Shown here in pieces: positions 36,722-43,892 of a stretch of DNA of 44,328 nucleotides. The notes beneath the pieces are model-generated. The model was not told the origin of the DNA. It ran no database searches and saw only the letters and a list, made by a program, of their open reading frames with translations. Positions within the stretch are counted from its first letter, which is position 1. Each line of letters opens with the position of its first letter. Source of the DNA: Pseudoalteromonas rubra (GTDB lineage Bacteria; Pseudomonadota; Gammaproteobacteria; Enterobacterales; Alteromonadaceae); contig NZ_JXYA01000013.1 of assembly GCF_000967655.1 (NCBI RefSeq), forward strand, positions 1 through 44,328, in the 5' to 3' direction. A program made the position numbers and the translations under genes.

Positions 36722-38797
36722 TTAATGACACAAGTCCAAGGTCGCGACTTCGTCGCTCTGGATAACAGAACCCAAAGCTTCGTAATCCATGAACAAACAC
36801 ATATTCTGATAGTCCTCGATAGCGCAGGATTCGAGGAACGCCATTTCTTCTTCACTGGGTTGCATGTAGCGGCCATCATCTATCCAACTTTCGATAGATT
36901 CGCTAACACCAGCCATAATCTTGCGTTGTGCGCTTAATTCTTTCTCAGTCAATATCTGACTGGTGCCTCTGCGCGTAATAACAACAACTGAATCCCATGC
37001 AACGCCCAGTATCCTGTTGGCCGGAACGTCACCATATTTAGTCGTGAAGTAAGGTGACTTCGACTCTGAGCGACTTATCTCACCTGTGATACGGTCAACA
37101 ATGTCAGATATTTGATAATGTATTCTCAGGGTTTGGTCTTTACGTTTAACCTGCACACCGCCCATTGCAATACAGAACGCCGCCCAATCTGATGCATCAG
37201 CAGCCGCACGAACCTTTTCCAGCGCGTACCGTGATACCGTGTCTAAATCTGTGTTCATGCTATTTGCCACCTCGCATTTTCCGGTTTCTCCCTGACCTAG
37301 TTTTCTGAGTTCGCGCCATGTGGTGACGCTGGGACCGCCGATTTGTTGAAATCGACGAATGTTGAATGTACTGGCCCATGTACTGGCACGCTCTGCGGCA
37401 TCAGCTGGTAAAACAGACATTTCGCCTGCCTGAGAACAATTTACTGATTCGATGTTTGAGCCTGTAACAGCCTTAGTTATGTATTTAGCGATGTAACCTG
37501 CGGCTGACCCTTTTTTGGGGTCTATGGCAATTGCCTTAAAGCGGGTTGATGATGTTCGAACTTCTGACGGTGTATCCTGCATGGATATCTTGCGTAATAT
37601 TTTTCGTGCTTCCATGGCCTGACCATCAGCAAAGAAAAGCAGCATATGCCAATGCGGGCAGCCGTCATGATGCGGCTCCACGACACGAAAACCGTATGGC
37701 CGGATTTTCTGCTTAGCGAACTGCGCTCGGGCGCGCTTCCAAAGTTCGTTGAAATATTCCTGCGCGTCATTCGGCGTCGAGCCATTGTATTTGTGGTTCG
37801 GAATACCACTAGCATGAACCGAGTGAAAACGACTCGGAGCGGTCAGCGTGTAGAATTCACCACGATGACCCAATGTTTTAGCACACTCTTCAAAGCCTCG
37901 AATACGGACCATTAATTCAGAAGCGAGCTGATAACCACTGGAAGAGCTACGAGCCGCCACATCATGAAGGGTTTCAAAATCGCGATATGGGTTAGAACCT
38001 TCGGGAACAACATACAAATCAGACATCAGGCGGTCAGATTTGCTTTTGCGTTCACGCTTATTTCGGATTGTAAATTCACTGATATATGGCGATGATTTTT
38101 TGTGTACGGTTCTCAAATCTCGCGCCAGCTGTTCGATAACCAGAGCTTGCTTACTGCGCAACCGTCTCCGCCACCAAAGTGGACACGCCATACGGTTCAA
38201 AGCACCCGTTAAAAGGTTCATCACGCTGGCGACATATTCAGGTTTGAGTTTAGAGCGCTGACAAGCATCCATGGTGAAGTATTCATCATCGAATGTTGGC
38301 GGCTCAATATTGTAACGCTGCATAGCCTGGCACAATTCGAGATAAAGCTTGTAGGTGTGAATTTGCAATTTAACCTTCAACTCGAAAACGCGCGCTTTTT
38401 CCTCTGCAATATCACATAGCTCATCATCGCAAACACTGAGATTGATGCCGCCGAGCGTTAACGCTCTGTCGGCATTCATCAACCTATCGCGAGCCTCGGC
38501 GTAACCGAAAAACTTCTCAGTTACTAAGTAACCATTAGCGAGCATGATTGATAGTGAACTGTGACGGGTAAGTATTTTTGTTCTAGCCTCCAGACTGTTT
38601 AGCTTATCATCCGCAAAACGCTCTTTTTTACCCATGCGTGCGCGGTTAGCAATAGCCTGAGCGCTAGTATCTCCCTGCAAGTCTGCCAACGCGTTAACTG
38701 CGGACTGAGTTGGAAAAATACGCTCATACACTGGCAGCGTATGCTCTGAAAGCTGATTAAGCGGTTTCTGCTTTGGTGTGCGAGTCTGGAAAGCCAT
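36722..38797 (-). CDS. Replication initiator, phage gpA-type HUH endonuclease
   Basis: A 691-residue rolling-circle initiator. The HUH metal motif is CPHWHMLLF near residue 383 and the tyrosine motif is GYIAKYITKA near 435, with two tyrosines four apart, the arrangement of the superfamily I initiators (P2 and phiX174 A protein, corticovirus PM2 P12). It would nick one strand at the phage origin and religate it. Most well-studied filamentous phages use shorter initiators of other families, so this type is notable. The N-terminal 200 residues are helical with a Cys pair (CDDELCD). The gene starts 12 bp after the Cox-like gene with GGGG 8 bases upstream. Confidence 0.88.
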   Translation of the reverse strand: MAFQTRTPKQKPLNQLSEHTLPVYERIFPTQSAVNALADLQGDTSAQAIANRARMGKKERFADDKLNSLEARTKILTRHSSLSIMLANGYLVTEKFFGYAEARDRLMNADRALTLGGINLSVCDDELCDIAEEKARVFELKVKLQIHTYKLYLELCQAMQRYNIEPPTFDDEYFTMDACQRSKLKPEYVASVMNLLTGALNRMACPLWWRRRLRSKQALVIEQLARDLRTVHKKSSPYISEFTIRNKRERKSKSDRLMSDLYVVPEGSNPYRDFETLHDVAARSSSSGYQLASELMVRIRGFEECAKTLGHRGEFYTLTAPSRFHSVHASGIPNHKYNGSTPNDAQEYFNELWKRARAQFAKQKIRPYGFRVVEPHHDGCPHWHMLLFFADGQAMEARKILRKISMQDTPSEVRTSSTRFKAIAIDPKKGSAAGYIAKYITKAVTGSNIESVNCSQAGEMSVLPADAAERASTWASTFNIRRFQQIGGPSVTTWRELRKLGQGETGKCEVANSMNTDLDTVSRYALEKVRAAADASDWAAFCIAMGGVQVKRKDQTLRIHYQISDIVDRITGEISRSESKSPYFTTKYGDVPANRILGVAWDSVVVITRRGTSQILTEKELSAQRKIMAGVSESIESWIDDGRYMQPSEEEMAFLESCAIEDYQNMCLFMDYEALGSVIQSDEVATLDLCH

Positions 38798-38808
38798 GAC
38801 CGAAACCC

Positions 38809-39048
38809 CTAACCTAAATTGATTTCGATACCAGCTTGCTTTGCAGCATCAGCAAACAAAGCAACCATGTTTATATATTTTTTGACCTTGGCTGGGTTCT
38901 CGTCTGGACTTGTCGGTGGTTGGTATACCGGAAGCCGTCCACGCGCAACGGCATTAACAACATCCCTGACATTCTGACCTTGCAAATCTGCGTATGCGTC
39001 ATACGTTAGTATTGGTGCAGGAACTGATAAAATTAGTTGCTGTGTCAT
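38809..39048 (-). CDS. Cox/excisionase-like small DNA-binding regulator
   Basis: A 79-residue protein with a winged-helix-like pattern: LTYDAYADLQGQNVRDVVNAVARGRLPVYQPP, then KKYINMVALFADAAKQAG. The GRLPV and the closing INMVALF are typical of P2 Cox and related proteins that repress the lysogenic promoter and help excision. It is the first gene of the leftward phage operon and diverges from the repressor, as Cox does from C in P2. Confidence 0.7.
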   Translation of the reverse strand: MTQQLILSVPAPILTYDAYADLQGQNVRDVVNAVARGRLPVYQPPTSPDENPAKVKKYINMVALFADAAKQAGIEINLG

Positions 39049-39093
39049 GGTATAGTCCTTGTTTGTCTGTCTGAAACTAACGAAACGAAGCTT

Positions 39094-39135
39094 AAGTGCT
39101 ATTTTTTACTACGTCAAACTAAAATTTACGCACTT
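39094..39135. promoter_or_regulatory. Inverted half-sites in the repressor/Cox control region
   Basis: AAGTGC at 39094-39099 and GCACTT at 39130-39135 form an inverted pair 30 bp apart in the 107 bp between the divergent Cox-like and repressor genes. They may be operator half-sites; only two copies are seen, so support is weak. Confidence 0.35.
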
Positions 39136-39155
39136 CAAATGAAAGGTATAACACT

Positions 39156-39557
39156 TTGGAAGCAAAAGCATCAGAAGTTTTTGAAAAGCTTAAAGATTTG
39201 TACGGCTACAAAACACTCAAAGAAATCTGCGATAAGTTCGGGAAGAACAAAACGTGGGCGGGACAAATGATTAAAAACAACTCAATTCCGTTCCCTCAAT
39301 GTTTACAAGCATGTAATGAGCACGGCGTATCACTAGATTGGTTAATACAGGGAAAGGAAAGTAAATCCTTCGAGAAGTCAGAGCTGCTTAACGCAATTCA
39401 AGAAGGACTCTTTGAGTGCAAAGAGCTAGCAATACTGAAAGACCTGTCATTTGAGCAGCTTACCGCTGCATCTGCTTTGATCTTCAAGCAAGTTGAGAAG
39501 AAAGCTATTGTGACTGACAGCCAAAAGAGCGCAAGTGATGAGATAAAGCGTGCATAG
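39156..39557 (+). CDS. Phage CI-type repressor (P2/186 family helix-turn-helix)
   Basis: A 133-residue protein whose first 70 residues match the phage CI repressor HTH domain (PF07022): VFEKLKDLYGYKTLKEICDKFGKNKTWAGQ, then RNSIPF-like NNSIPFPQCLQACNEHGVSLDWLIQGKE. The tail is helical, presumably for oligomerisation; it is short for a self-cleaving repressor and lacks a visible Ser-Lys protease domain, so induction would not be by RecA-driven cleavage. Starts with TTG at 39156, with AAAGG 9 bases upstream; no in-frame ATG exists nearby. Confidence 0.82.
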   Translation: MEAKASEVFEKLKDLYGYKTLKEICDKFGKNKTWAGQMIKNNSIPFPQCLQACNEHGVSLDWLIQGKESKSFEKSELLNAIQEGLFECKELAILKDLSFEQLTAASALIFKQVEKKAIVTDSQKSASDEIKRA

Positions 39558-39563
39558 ATAAAT

Positions 39564-40082
39564 TTAACGGAAGTATTCTTGAGATATATTCTTGGACATT
39601 TCCGAGACTAACTCAGCAGGCTTGTACGTGCGTGACGCCTGAATAAATACAATAGGCAATGCAGCACTATCACAAGCTTGCTGTAAAAATTCATCTCTGT
39701 CCTGTCGGTTTTTCTTATTGTGTGATTTGTCATTAAGCTCCACAACAGCAATAACCGACATGTCAGTTGATTTGCAAATTACAAAATCAAAGTGTTTCCT
39801 AGATATTTTATTAAAGCTTACCTGCCAAAGAGATTTGTCTGAGGTTACAGGTAACATAACATCCGCAACGCGCATCTTTGACAATACGATTGCTTCATCA
39901 GTAAGTATTGACTGTAAAACCTTATAAAATGATATTTCTGCTGGTGATAGAACACTACCCACAACTTCGTACACAAGGGAATCAGGCGAGCCTTTTTTCT
40001 TCTTTGCAGCGGCAATAAAAACTAATAAAAGAAAAGGTATCAATATCAGAAAATACGATATATATGGTGTATCAGTAGTCAT
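39564..40082 (-). CDS. Membrane-anchored DUF2726 protein
   Basis: A 172-residue protein with an N-terminal membrane helix (ISYFLILIPFLLLVFIAAA) and a basic stop (KKKKG), followed by a DUF2726 domain. Visible motifs are LSPAEISFYKVLQSIL, VLSKMRVADVMLP, HFDFVICKSTDMSVIAVVELNDKSH and RQDRDEFLQQACDSAALPIVFI. The domain has a restriction-endonuclease-like fold and is often found in nucleic-acid processing or defence settings; catalytic activity is not proved. Last gene of the accessory operon; its ATG overlaps the upstream stop by 4 bp, with GAGGG 7 bases before it. It converges with the repressor gene, 6 bp apart. Confidence 0.8.
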   Translation of the reverse strand: MTTDTPYISYFLILIPFLLLVFIAAAKKKKGSPDSLVYEVVGSVLSPAEISFYKVLQSILTDEAIVLSKMRVADVMLPVTSDKSLWQVSFNKISRKHFDFVICKSTDMSVIAVVELNDKSHNKKNRQDRDEFLQQACDSAALPIVFIQASRTYKPAELVSEMSKNISQEYFR

Positions 40083-40351
40083 TTCACAGCCCTCAGAACA
40101 CCTTTATACCTCTCCACTCGCTGAGAATCTGATCGCTCACAAAAGATAATAAATTTTTGTTCCCATTCTTCATAGCGCTCTGTTCTATGCTCATATGGCA
40201 ATGTTCTAATATCTCTAAATTCCAAAAGCAAAAGCATAGCCAAATCATCTAAAGACATACTTTTCACATCAACACTTTCTTCTGCCACACTGAAAAAAGC
40301 CAGAACGGACAAAAATATAAATGCTATCGCTATTAATAACTCAATCGACAT
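40079..40351 (-). CDS. Accessory operon protein with one membrane helix
   Basis: A 90-residue protein I do not recognise. Residues 4-22 form a membrane helix or signal anchor (ELLIAIAFIFLSVLAFFSV), followed by an acidic then highly charged helical part (FRDIRTLPYEHRTERYEEWEQKF). It overlaps the upstream gene by 19 bp and the downstream gene by 4 bp, so all are made from one message. AT-rich codon use sets the operon apart from the host. Confidence 0.65.
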   Translation of the reverse strand: MSIELLIAIAFIFLSVLAFFSVAEESVDVKSMSLDDLAMLLLLEFRDIRTLPYEHRTERYEEWEQKFIIFCERSDSQRVERYKGVLRAVK

Positions 40352-40851
40352 TTAATATCTCTAAGTTTAAATTTCAAATCAAAGAAAAGTACAAATGACA
40401 TCAACACAGAAACAACATTAATCCCAGTTGAGTAAAAAGTGTAGAACCAATGCCATTGATATTTCATAACAAAGGCTAAGTAATGCATATAAACATATGA
40501 AACCATACAAACTATGGACATGAAATATACACATCGAACAGCGCTTGAGTGCCCTACTTTCATATAGGAATGAAGGAAATATATTGAAAGAAAAGTCGAC
40601 GACTCATAAAGTGACCAATTCAGATAATAGGAGCTAGAAGCAAAATGATTTACCGTATCGGAATCAATCACGCTCGAGGCGTTACCTAACAGGTGAGAAA
40701 ACGCATATGCACCTAAAGCGATAGAGTTTGATTTTGCATTAGCGTAATTTTTCCTAACAGTAAAAGCGAAAAAAAGAAGAAATAAGAAAAATACCACCCA
40801 CGATATGATAATAGACGTATCCCAGCTATTAATTACATCAACACGAATCAT
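40333..40851 (-). CDS. Accessory operon four-helix membrane protein
   Basis: A 172-residue inner-membrane protein of unknown family with about four or five hydrophobic helices (for example IIISWVVFFLFLLFFAF and VVSVLMSFVLFFDL), several aromatic residues and small charged loops. Its ATG follows the stop of the 54-residue gene by one base and has no good ribosome site of its own, so translation probably depends on coupling. Membrane proteins in prophage cargo often act in superinfection exclusion or abortive infection; here that is inference from context. Confidence 0.65.
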   Translation of the reverse strand: MIRVDVINSWDTSIIISWVVFFLFLLFFAFTVRKNYANAKSNSIALGAYAFSHLLGNASSVIDSDTVNHFASSSYYLNWSLYESSTFLSIYFLHSYMKVGHSSAVRCVYFMSIVCMVSYVYMHYLAFVMKYQWHWFYTFYSTGINVVSVLMSFVLFFDLKFKLRDIKCRLSY

Positions 40852-40852
40852 A

Positions 40853-41017
40853 TTATGGCTTCAAACAGTGCTCTGAGACTGATTTGACTTGGTTAAAGGC
40901 TTGAGTAACCACTACAAGTCCACCACCTCTGGACCCGCCTATATGCTTGAGGTGTGTTTTACTCAAAACTAAACGAGGACGAGAACTAGCCTGTTTACTT
41001 GACGTTTTGTGAGACAT
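40853..41017 (-). CDS. 54-residue basic peptide, first gene of the accessory operon
   Basis: The ORF begins MSHKTSSKQASSRPRLVLSK and continues with THLKHIGGSRGGGLVVV; the peptide is rich in Ser, Lys and Arg with a Gly-rich centre and a hydrophobic patch. A strong AAGGAG ribosome site lies 9 bases before the ATG and a promoter with perfect TTGACA lies upstream. It ends one base before the next ATG. I know no family. Its good translation signals make it likely to be real. Confidence 0.6.
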   Translation of the reverse strand: MSHKTSSKQASSRPRLVLSKTHLKHIGGSRGGGLVVVTQAFNQVKSVSEHCLKP

Positions 41018-41049
41018 CGCTTTAAGCTCCTTATGTTGCGATTAGCGAT

Positions 41050-41077
41050 ATATTAATTTTTTGTATCATTTTGTCAA
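41050..41077 (-). promoter_or_regulatory. Promoter of the accessory operon
   Basis: Leftward TTGACA at 41077-41072 (perfect -35) and TAATAT at 41055-41050, 16-base spacer. The -35 lies within 15 bp of the integrase start codon, so int leader and this promoter overlap. Confidence 0.6.
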
Positions 41078-41091
41078 TAGGATTGAGTCGT

Positions 41092-42087
41092 ATGCCTATA
41101 AAAAAAGTGGAAGGTGGGTATTACTTAGATGAGAGACCTTGGGGCTCATCAGGAAAGCGCATACAAAAAAAGTTCAAGACAAGGGCCGAAGCCCAACGTT
41201 ACCTGAATTTTATAGTAACTGAAGGTGAACAAAAACCGTGGACCAAACAACGAGAAGACAAGCGCAGATTGAGTGACATCATAGATAAATGGTTTGACGT
41301 CCACGGGCGAACCTATACAGACCCGGAGTCGTCAAAGAGGAAGCTTGATGCTATTGCGCTAGCGCTCGGTAATCCCATTGCATCACAACTCACTGCAAAC
41401 GATTACAGCAAATACAGAGGTAAGCGGCTAGAGTCTGGTTTAAAGCCAAAAACAGCGAACAACGACCTAACGCTGTTAAAAGGCGTCTACAATAAGCTGA
41501 TAAGTATCAACGATATTCACTACCCTAACCCGATAGCAAACGTTGAAAAAATAAAAGTCCATGAACAAGAACTCGCTTTCCTGACTCATGAAGATATCGA
41601 GAAACTATTAAAGGCCATCGAATCGGCAAGACATCCCAACCTGGAAATAGTTACTAAAATTTGTCTAAGCACTGGCGCCAGAATATCAGAAGCATGTAAT
41701 TTGAGAGGGTCCGATATTATAAAATCTGGCGACTCTTTTAAAGTGACCTTCACCAAGACAAAAGGAAAAAAGAACCGCAGCATCCCGATTAGCAAATCAC
41801 TCTACGACGAGATACCAAAGAAAACAGGACCACTATTCACTGATTGTCGAAAAGCATTTGAACGCGCAATTGACCGTGCAGGAATAATACTCCCCCAAGG
41901 GCAGTGCACACACGTAATGCGACACACCTTCGCAAGCCATTTTATGATGAACGGTGGCAATATCCTCGTGCTACAGAAGATACTAGGTCATGCTAAAATC
42001 GAACAGACAATGGTATACGCACACTTTGCCCCAAGCCACTACGAAGATGCAGTACGGCTTAATCCGTTAACCAGCATAAACCTGTAA
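41092..42087 (+). CDS. int: Tyrosine integrase, P2-like
   Basis: A 331-residue site-specific recombinase that integrates the phage at ssrA. The N-terminal arm-binding part (KKVEGGYYLDERPWGSSGKR, then FKTRAEAQRYLNF) and the core match the P2/186 type. Catalytic residues seen: arginine in STGARISEACNLRG, lysine in TKTKGKKNRSIPIS, HxxR in HVMRHTFASHF, histidine in KILGHAKIEQT and the nucleophile tyrosine in MVYAHFAP. ATG 41092 has AGGA 9 bases upstream; a TTG at 41071 would add seven residues. It ends 125 bp before attR, the usual place. Inoviruses often use host XerCD instead, so an own integrase is the less common route. Confidence 0.93.
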   Translation: MPIKKVEGGYYLDERPWGSSGKRIQKKFKTRAEAQRYLNFIVTEGEQKPWTKQREDKRRLSDIIDKWFDVHGRTYTDPESSKRKLDAIALALGNPIASQLTANDYSKYRGKRLESGLKPKTANNDLTLLKGVYNKLISINDIHYPNPIANVEKIKVHEQELAFLTHEDIEKLLKAIESARHPNLEIVTKICLSTGARISEACNLRGSDIIKSGDSFKVTFTKTKGKKNRSIPISKSLYDEIPKKTGPLFTDCRKAFERAIDRAGIILPQGQCTHVMRHTFASHFMMNGGNILVLQKILGHAKIEQTMVYAHFAPSHYEDAVRLNPLTSINL

Positions 42088-42212
42088 CCCGCACAAAAAC
42101 ATCCAATTTCCATCCAATTTGATGAGTCCCCATGAGTACCAGTGACACTCTATGAGATTCCAACCCTTTGATAACACTGTAAGTTATTGTTTCTATTAGA
42201 GGGATTCGAATA

Positions 42213-42257
42213 TCGACGCTTTCTGGACGGGGGTTCAAATCCCCCCAGCTCCACCAC
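42213..42257 (+). repeat. attR, 45-bp direct repeat of the ssrA 3' end
   Basis: Identical to 31861-31905. It contains the tmRNA T-arm, acceptor and CCA but no upstream tmRNA sequence, so it is the displaced remnant. Confidence 0.95.
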
Positions 42258-42269
42258 ATAGCAACACCG

Positions 42270-42307
42270 AAACCCCATCAAAGCACTTGTTTTTGATGGG
42301 GTTTTTG
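42270..42307 (+). terminator. Ancestral ssrA terminator
   Basis: AACCCCATCAAA / TTTGATGGGGTT, 12-bp stem, followed by five T in all, 14 bp after the att repeat. It stood at the same distance behind tmRNA before the prophage entered. Confidence 0.88.
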
Positions 42308-42468
42308 TTTTTATGGTGTTTCAATAGTGGTTACAACGTGCTGAAAATGTGATGCCAAATATCACATTATCATCACGTGATATTGGTGTGCTTTTACGCC
42401 CTACAGCCAAAAGACCCAGAAAATAAACCAGCCTGTCAGGCATCCGCATTGCATTTTTGAGAACATTA

Positions 42469-42870
42469 TCAGAGCGACTTTTTTGCTCTGAAGGAGGAAA
42501 GATCCACAACTTGACCAAGCTGCTTTTGAGGCTCTTTATAGGCAGTATCGACTACCGGCCGCCCATGCGCATTTAGTGCCAAATACACGCCATCATCACA
42601 CCAGACGCCAACAAAATCACCCCGAAGATCTACCCAGTCGCTGAACCCGGTCTCATCCCCTGTAATCCCGATCACATCATGCATGGTGACACAATCAAAG
42701 TGCCTGGTACGCAGCTCGCTGGTAAAACCTTTAAATGGCAGGCGCCACTCGTTCCCTTTGCCATCGGTGCAGCGCACAGTTCCCTGGTTGACACATTTGG
42801 TGGATCTCAGCAGCCCACCTGTAGTCAGCAATATATAGCCATAATTATGGCGATAACGAATAACGGGCAT
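42469..42870 (-). CDS. Uncharacterised protein under a LexA-type box
   Basis: A 133-residue protein, family not recognised. It is beta-rich with paired cysteines (TKCVNQGTVRC, and VWCDDGVYLAL) and a polar C-terminus ending SSFRAKKSL. No clear ribosome site precedes the ATG at 42870. A near-consensus LexA box lies only 10 bp upstream of the ATG, overlapping the expected promoter, so expression may rise during DNA damage. It is the first gene right of the prophage. Confidence 0.65.
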   Translation of the reverse strand: MPVIRYRHNYGYILLTTGGLLRSTKCVNQGTVRCTDGKGNEWRLPFKGFTSELRTRHFDCVTMHDVIGITGDETGFSDWVDLRGDFVGVWCDDGVYLALNAHGRPVVDTAYKEPQKQLGQVVDLSSFRAKKSL

Positions 42871-42878
42871 ATATAAAA

Positions 42879-42898
42879 CACTGTATAAATAAACAGTG
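42879..42898. promoter_or_regulatory. LexA (SOS) box
   Basis: CACTGTATAAATAAACAGTG. The core CTGT-N8-ACAG is perfect and six of the eight inner bases match the alternating TA consensus. It sits between the divergent starts at 42870 and 42978 and could serve either gene. Confidence 0.7.
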
Positions 42899-42977
42899 CA
42901 TATCGTATCACCTGATCAGGTATTTTGTTAAGAGACTTTGTAGGTAAGCCTATTTAACGAACAAAGGAATTTAGACC

Positions 42978-43277
42978 ATGGGTATGAAGCGTGCTTTAGT
43001 AGCCATTTCTCTATTGGCTATCGCGCATCAGTGCGCAGCTGGAAGCGGTGGTGGCGACAAACCAACTCCACCTACTCTATCATTCAGCTCAGCGAAAAAG
43101 ATTCTCAAAGAAATTTATAAAGTGCATCCTCAAACGTTTTACTGTGACTGTGGCATTGAGTGGCAAAGCAAGAAAAAGCTGGTTCCTAACACTGCTAATT
43201 GTAACTACTCACCCCGGAACGAGCTAACTCGTTCAGGCAAAGTGAACAAGCGTGCACAACGTATCGAGTGGAAGTAA
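42978..43277 (+). pseudogene. Truncated EndA-family endonuclease I
   Basis: A 99-residue secreted protein: signal peptide MKRALVAISLLAIAHQCAA, then the N-terminal half of EndA/Vvn nuclease (SFSSAKKILKEIY, PQTFYCDCGIEWQSKKK, CNYSPRNE, RAQRIEW). The frame ends as RIEWK then stop, exactly where intact enzymes continue with E-H-V-V-P-A and the catalytic histidine. The rest of the enzyme, about 130 residues with the Cys-rich and metal-binding parts, is absent downstream. The shifted frame after the stop codes for 60 residues with GGIIIKPSLADTGGIIIID, unrelated to EndA. It is most likely a remnant without nuclease activity. AAAGGAA lies upstream of the ATG. Confidence 0.75.
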
Positions 43278-43435
43278 AGGCTCAGGCCCTCGCATCACAA
43301 ACAGCGGTGGCATAATCATTAAGCCTAGCCTGGCAGATACAGGCGGCATTATTATCATTGATCCAGCATCACAGGTACTCGCAACAACGGGTAACGGTGA
43401 TCGAGGCGGAAAACCCACCGTCGCTTAATGACGTA

Positions 43436-43864
43436 TCAAGCGCTCATCACTGGGCGCTTGCTTAACACAGCTGCCAGATCTTCGGTCGAAATCACCCAAT
43501 ACTTGTCCACTACCTCTTTAAACCCTAACCGGCTTGCGAAAGCACTGGAGTTAATGTTTGTTTGCTCCAGGGCGATGCTGCGGATACCGTACTTGCCTGA
43601 CACGGCGCATAAAAATCTGAGTAGATCTGAGCCATGCCCCTGTCTTTGCTCCTTAAATGCGAGCCGCGCAATAACCAGTTGGTTTTCACTGTAATAACCT
43701 GACTTATACCTCAGGTACATTGAAACGCGGCTTCTGTCTATGGATATAGTTTTGTGGTTCAAGGCGTTCACTTTACCCATTGCCTTTTTGTAATGAAATC
43801 TCGCTTTAAGGTACGCATGAAGTTCATCAAAGAACAAATCGACTTCCAGTGCCTGCCCCTGCAT
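43436..43864 (-). CDS. GNAT-family N-acetyltransferase
   Basis: A 142-residue acetyltransferase. Motif A, which binds the acetyl-CoA pyrophosphate, is VIARLAFKEQRQGHGSDLL; the C-terminal segment SIALEQTNINSSAFASRLGFKEV gives motif B. The N-terminal third, with AYLKARFHYKKAMGK, is unusual and basic. Substrate unknown. It follows two small genes on the same strand with gaps of 28 and 16 bp, so probably one operon. Acetyltransferase toxins have similar size but usually pair with a ribbon-helix-helix antitoxin, which is not seen here. Confidence 0.82.
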   Translation of the reverse strand: MQGQALEVDLFFDELHAYLKARFHYKKAMGKVNALNHKTISIDRSRVSMYLRYKSGYYSENQLVIARLAFKEQRQGHGSDLLRFLCAVSGKYGIRSIALEQTNINSSAFASRLGFKEVVDKYWVISTEDLAAVLSKRPVMSA

Positions 43865-43892
43865 TATCGCTCACTCCCTTCTATTGCAACAC

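Larger units (their letters stand above)
31905..42212. mobile_element. Filamentous prophage (inovirus) integrated in ssrA
   Basis: An element of 10,352 bp per att copy. From right to left it has an integrase, a four-gene accessory operon, CI-type repressor, Cox-like regulator, gpA-type replication initiator, and a leftward morphogenesis operon: ssDNA-binding candidate, coat proteins, adsorption protein, pVI-like protein, Zot ATPase and a ribbon-helix-helix regulator. There is no secretin (pIV) gene, so export would use a host secretin. No gene looks broken, so the phage may be active. Confidence 0.93.
42088..42468. other. Gene-free stretch containing attR and the displaced ssrA terminator
   Basis: Apart from attR (42213) and the hairpin at 42270 nothing coding is supported here. 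Open frames antisense to the tmRNA remnant are a well-known annotation artefact. Confidence 0.6.

Noticed and set aside
36625..36879. 84-residue leftward frame overlapping the initiator C-terminus
   Set aside because: Its first 59 codons lie out of frame inside the initiator gene; only the last 25 codons, with their own ATG and ribosome site, are listed.
36722..38797. Possibility that the element is a corticovirus (PM2-like) because of initiator type and 10-kb size
   Set aside because: Zot, pVI-like, leaderless filamentous coat and pIII-like genes are present and no capsid or packaging ATPase of the PM2 type is seen.
42321..42518. 65-residue leftward frame right of attR
   Set aside because: Overlaps the better-supported gene at 42469-42870 and has no ribosome site.
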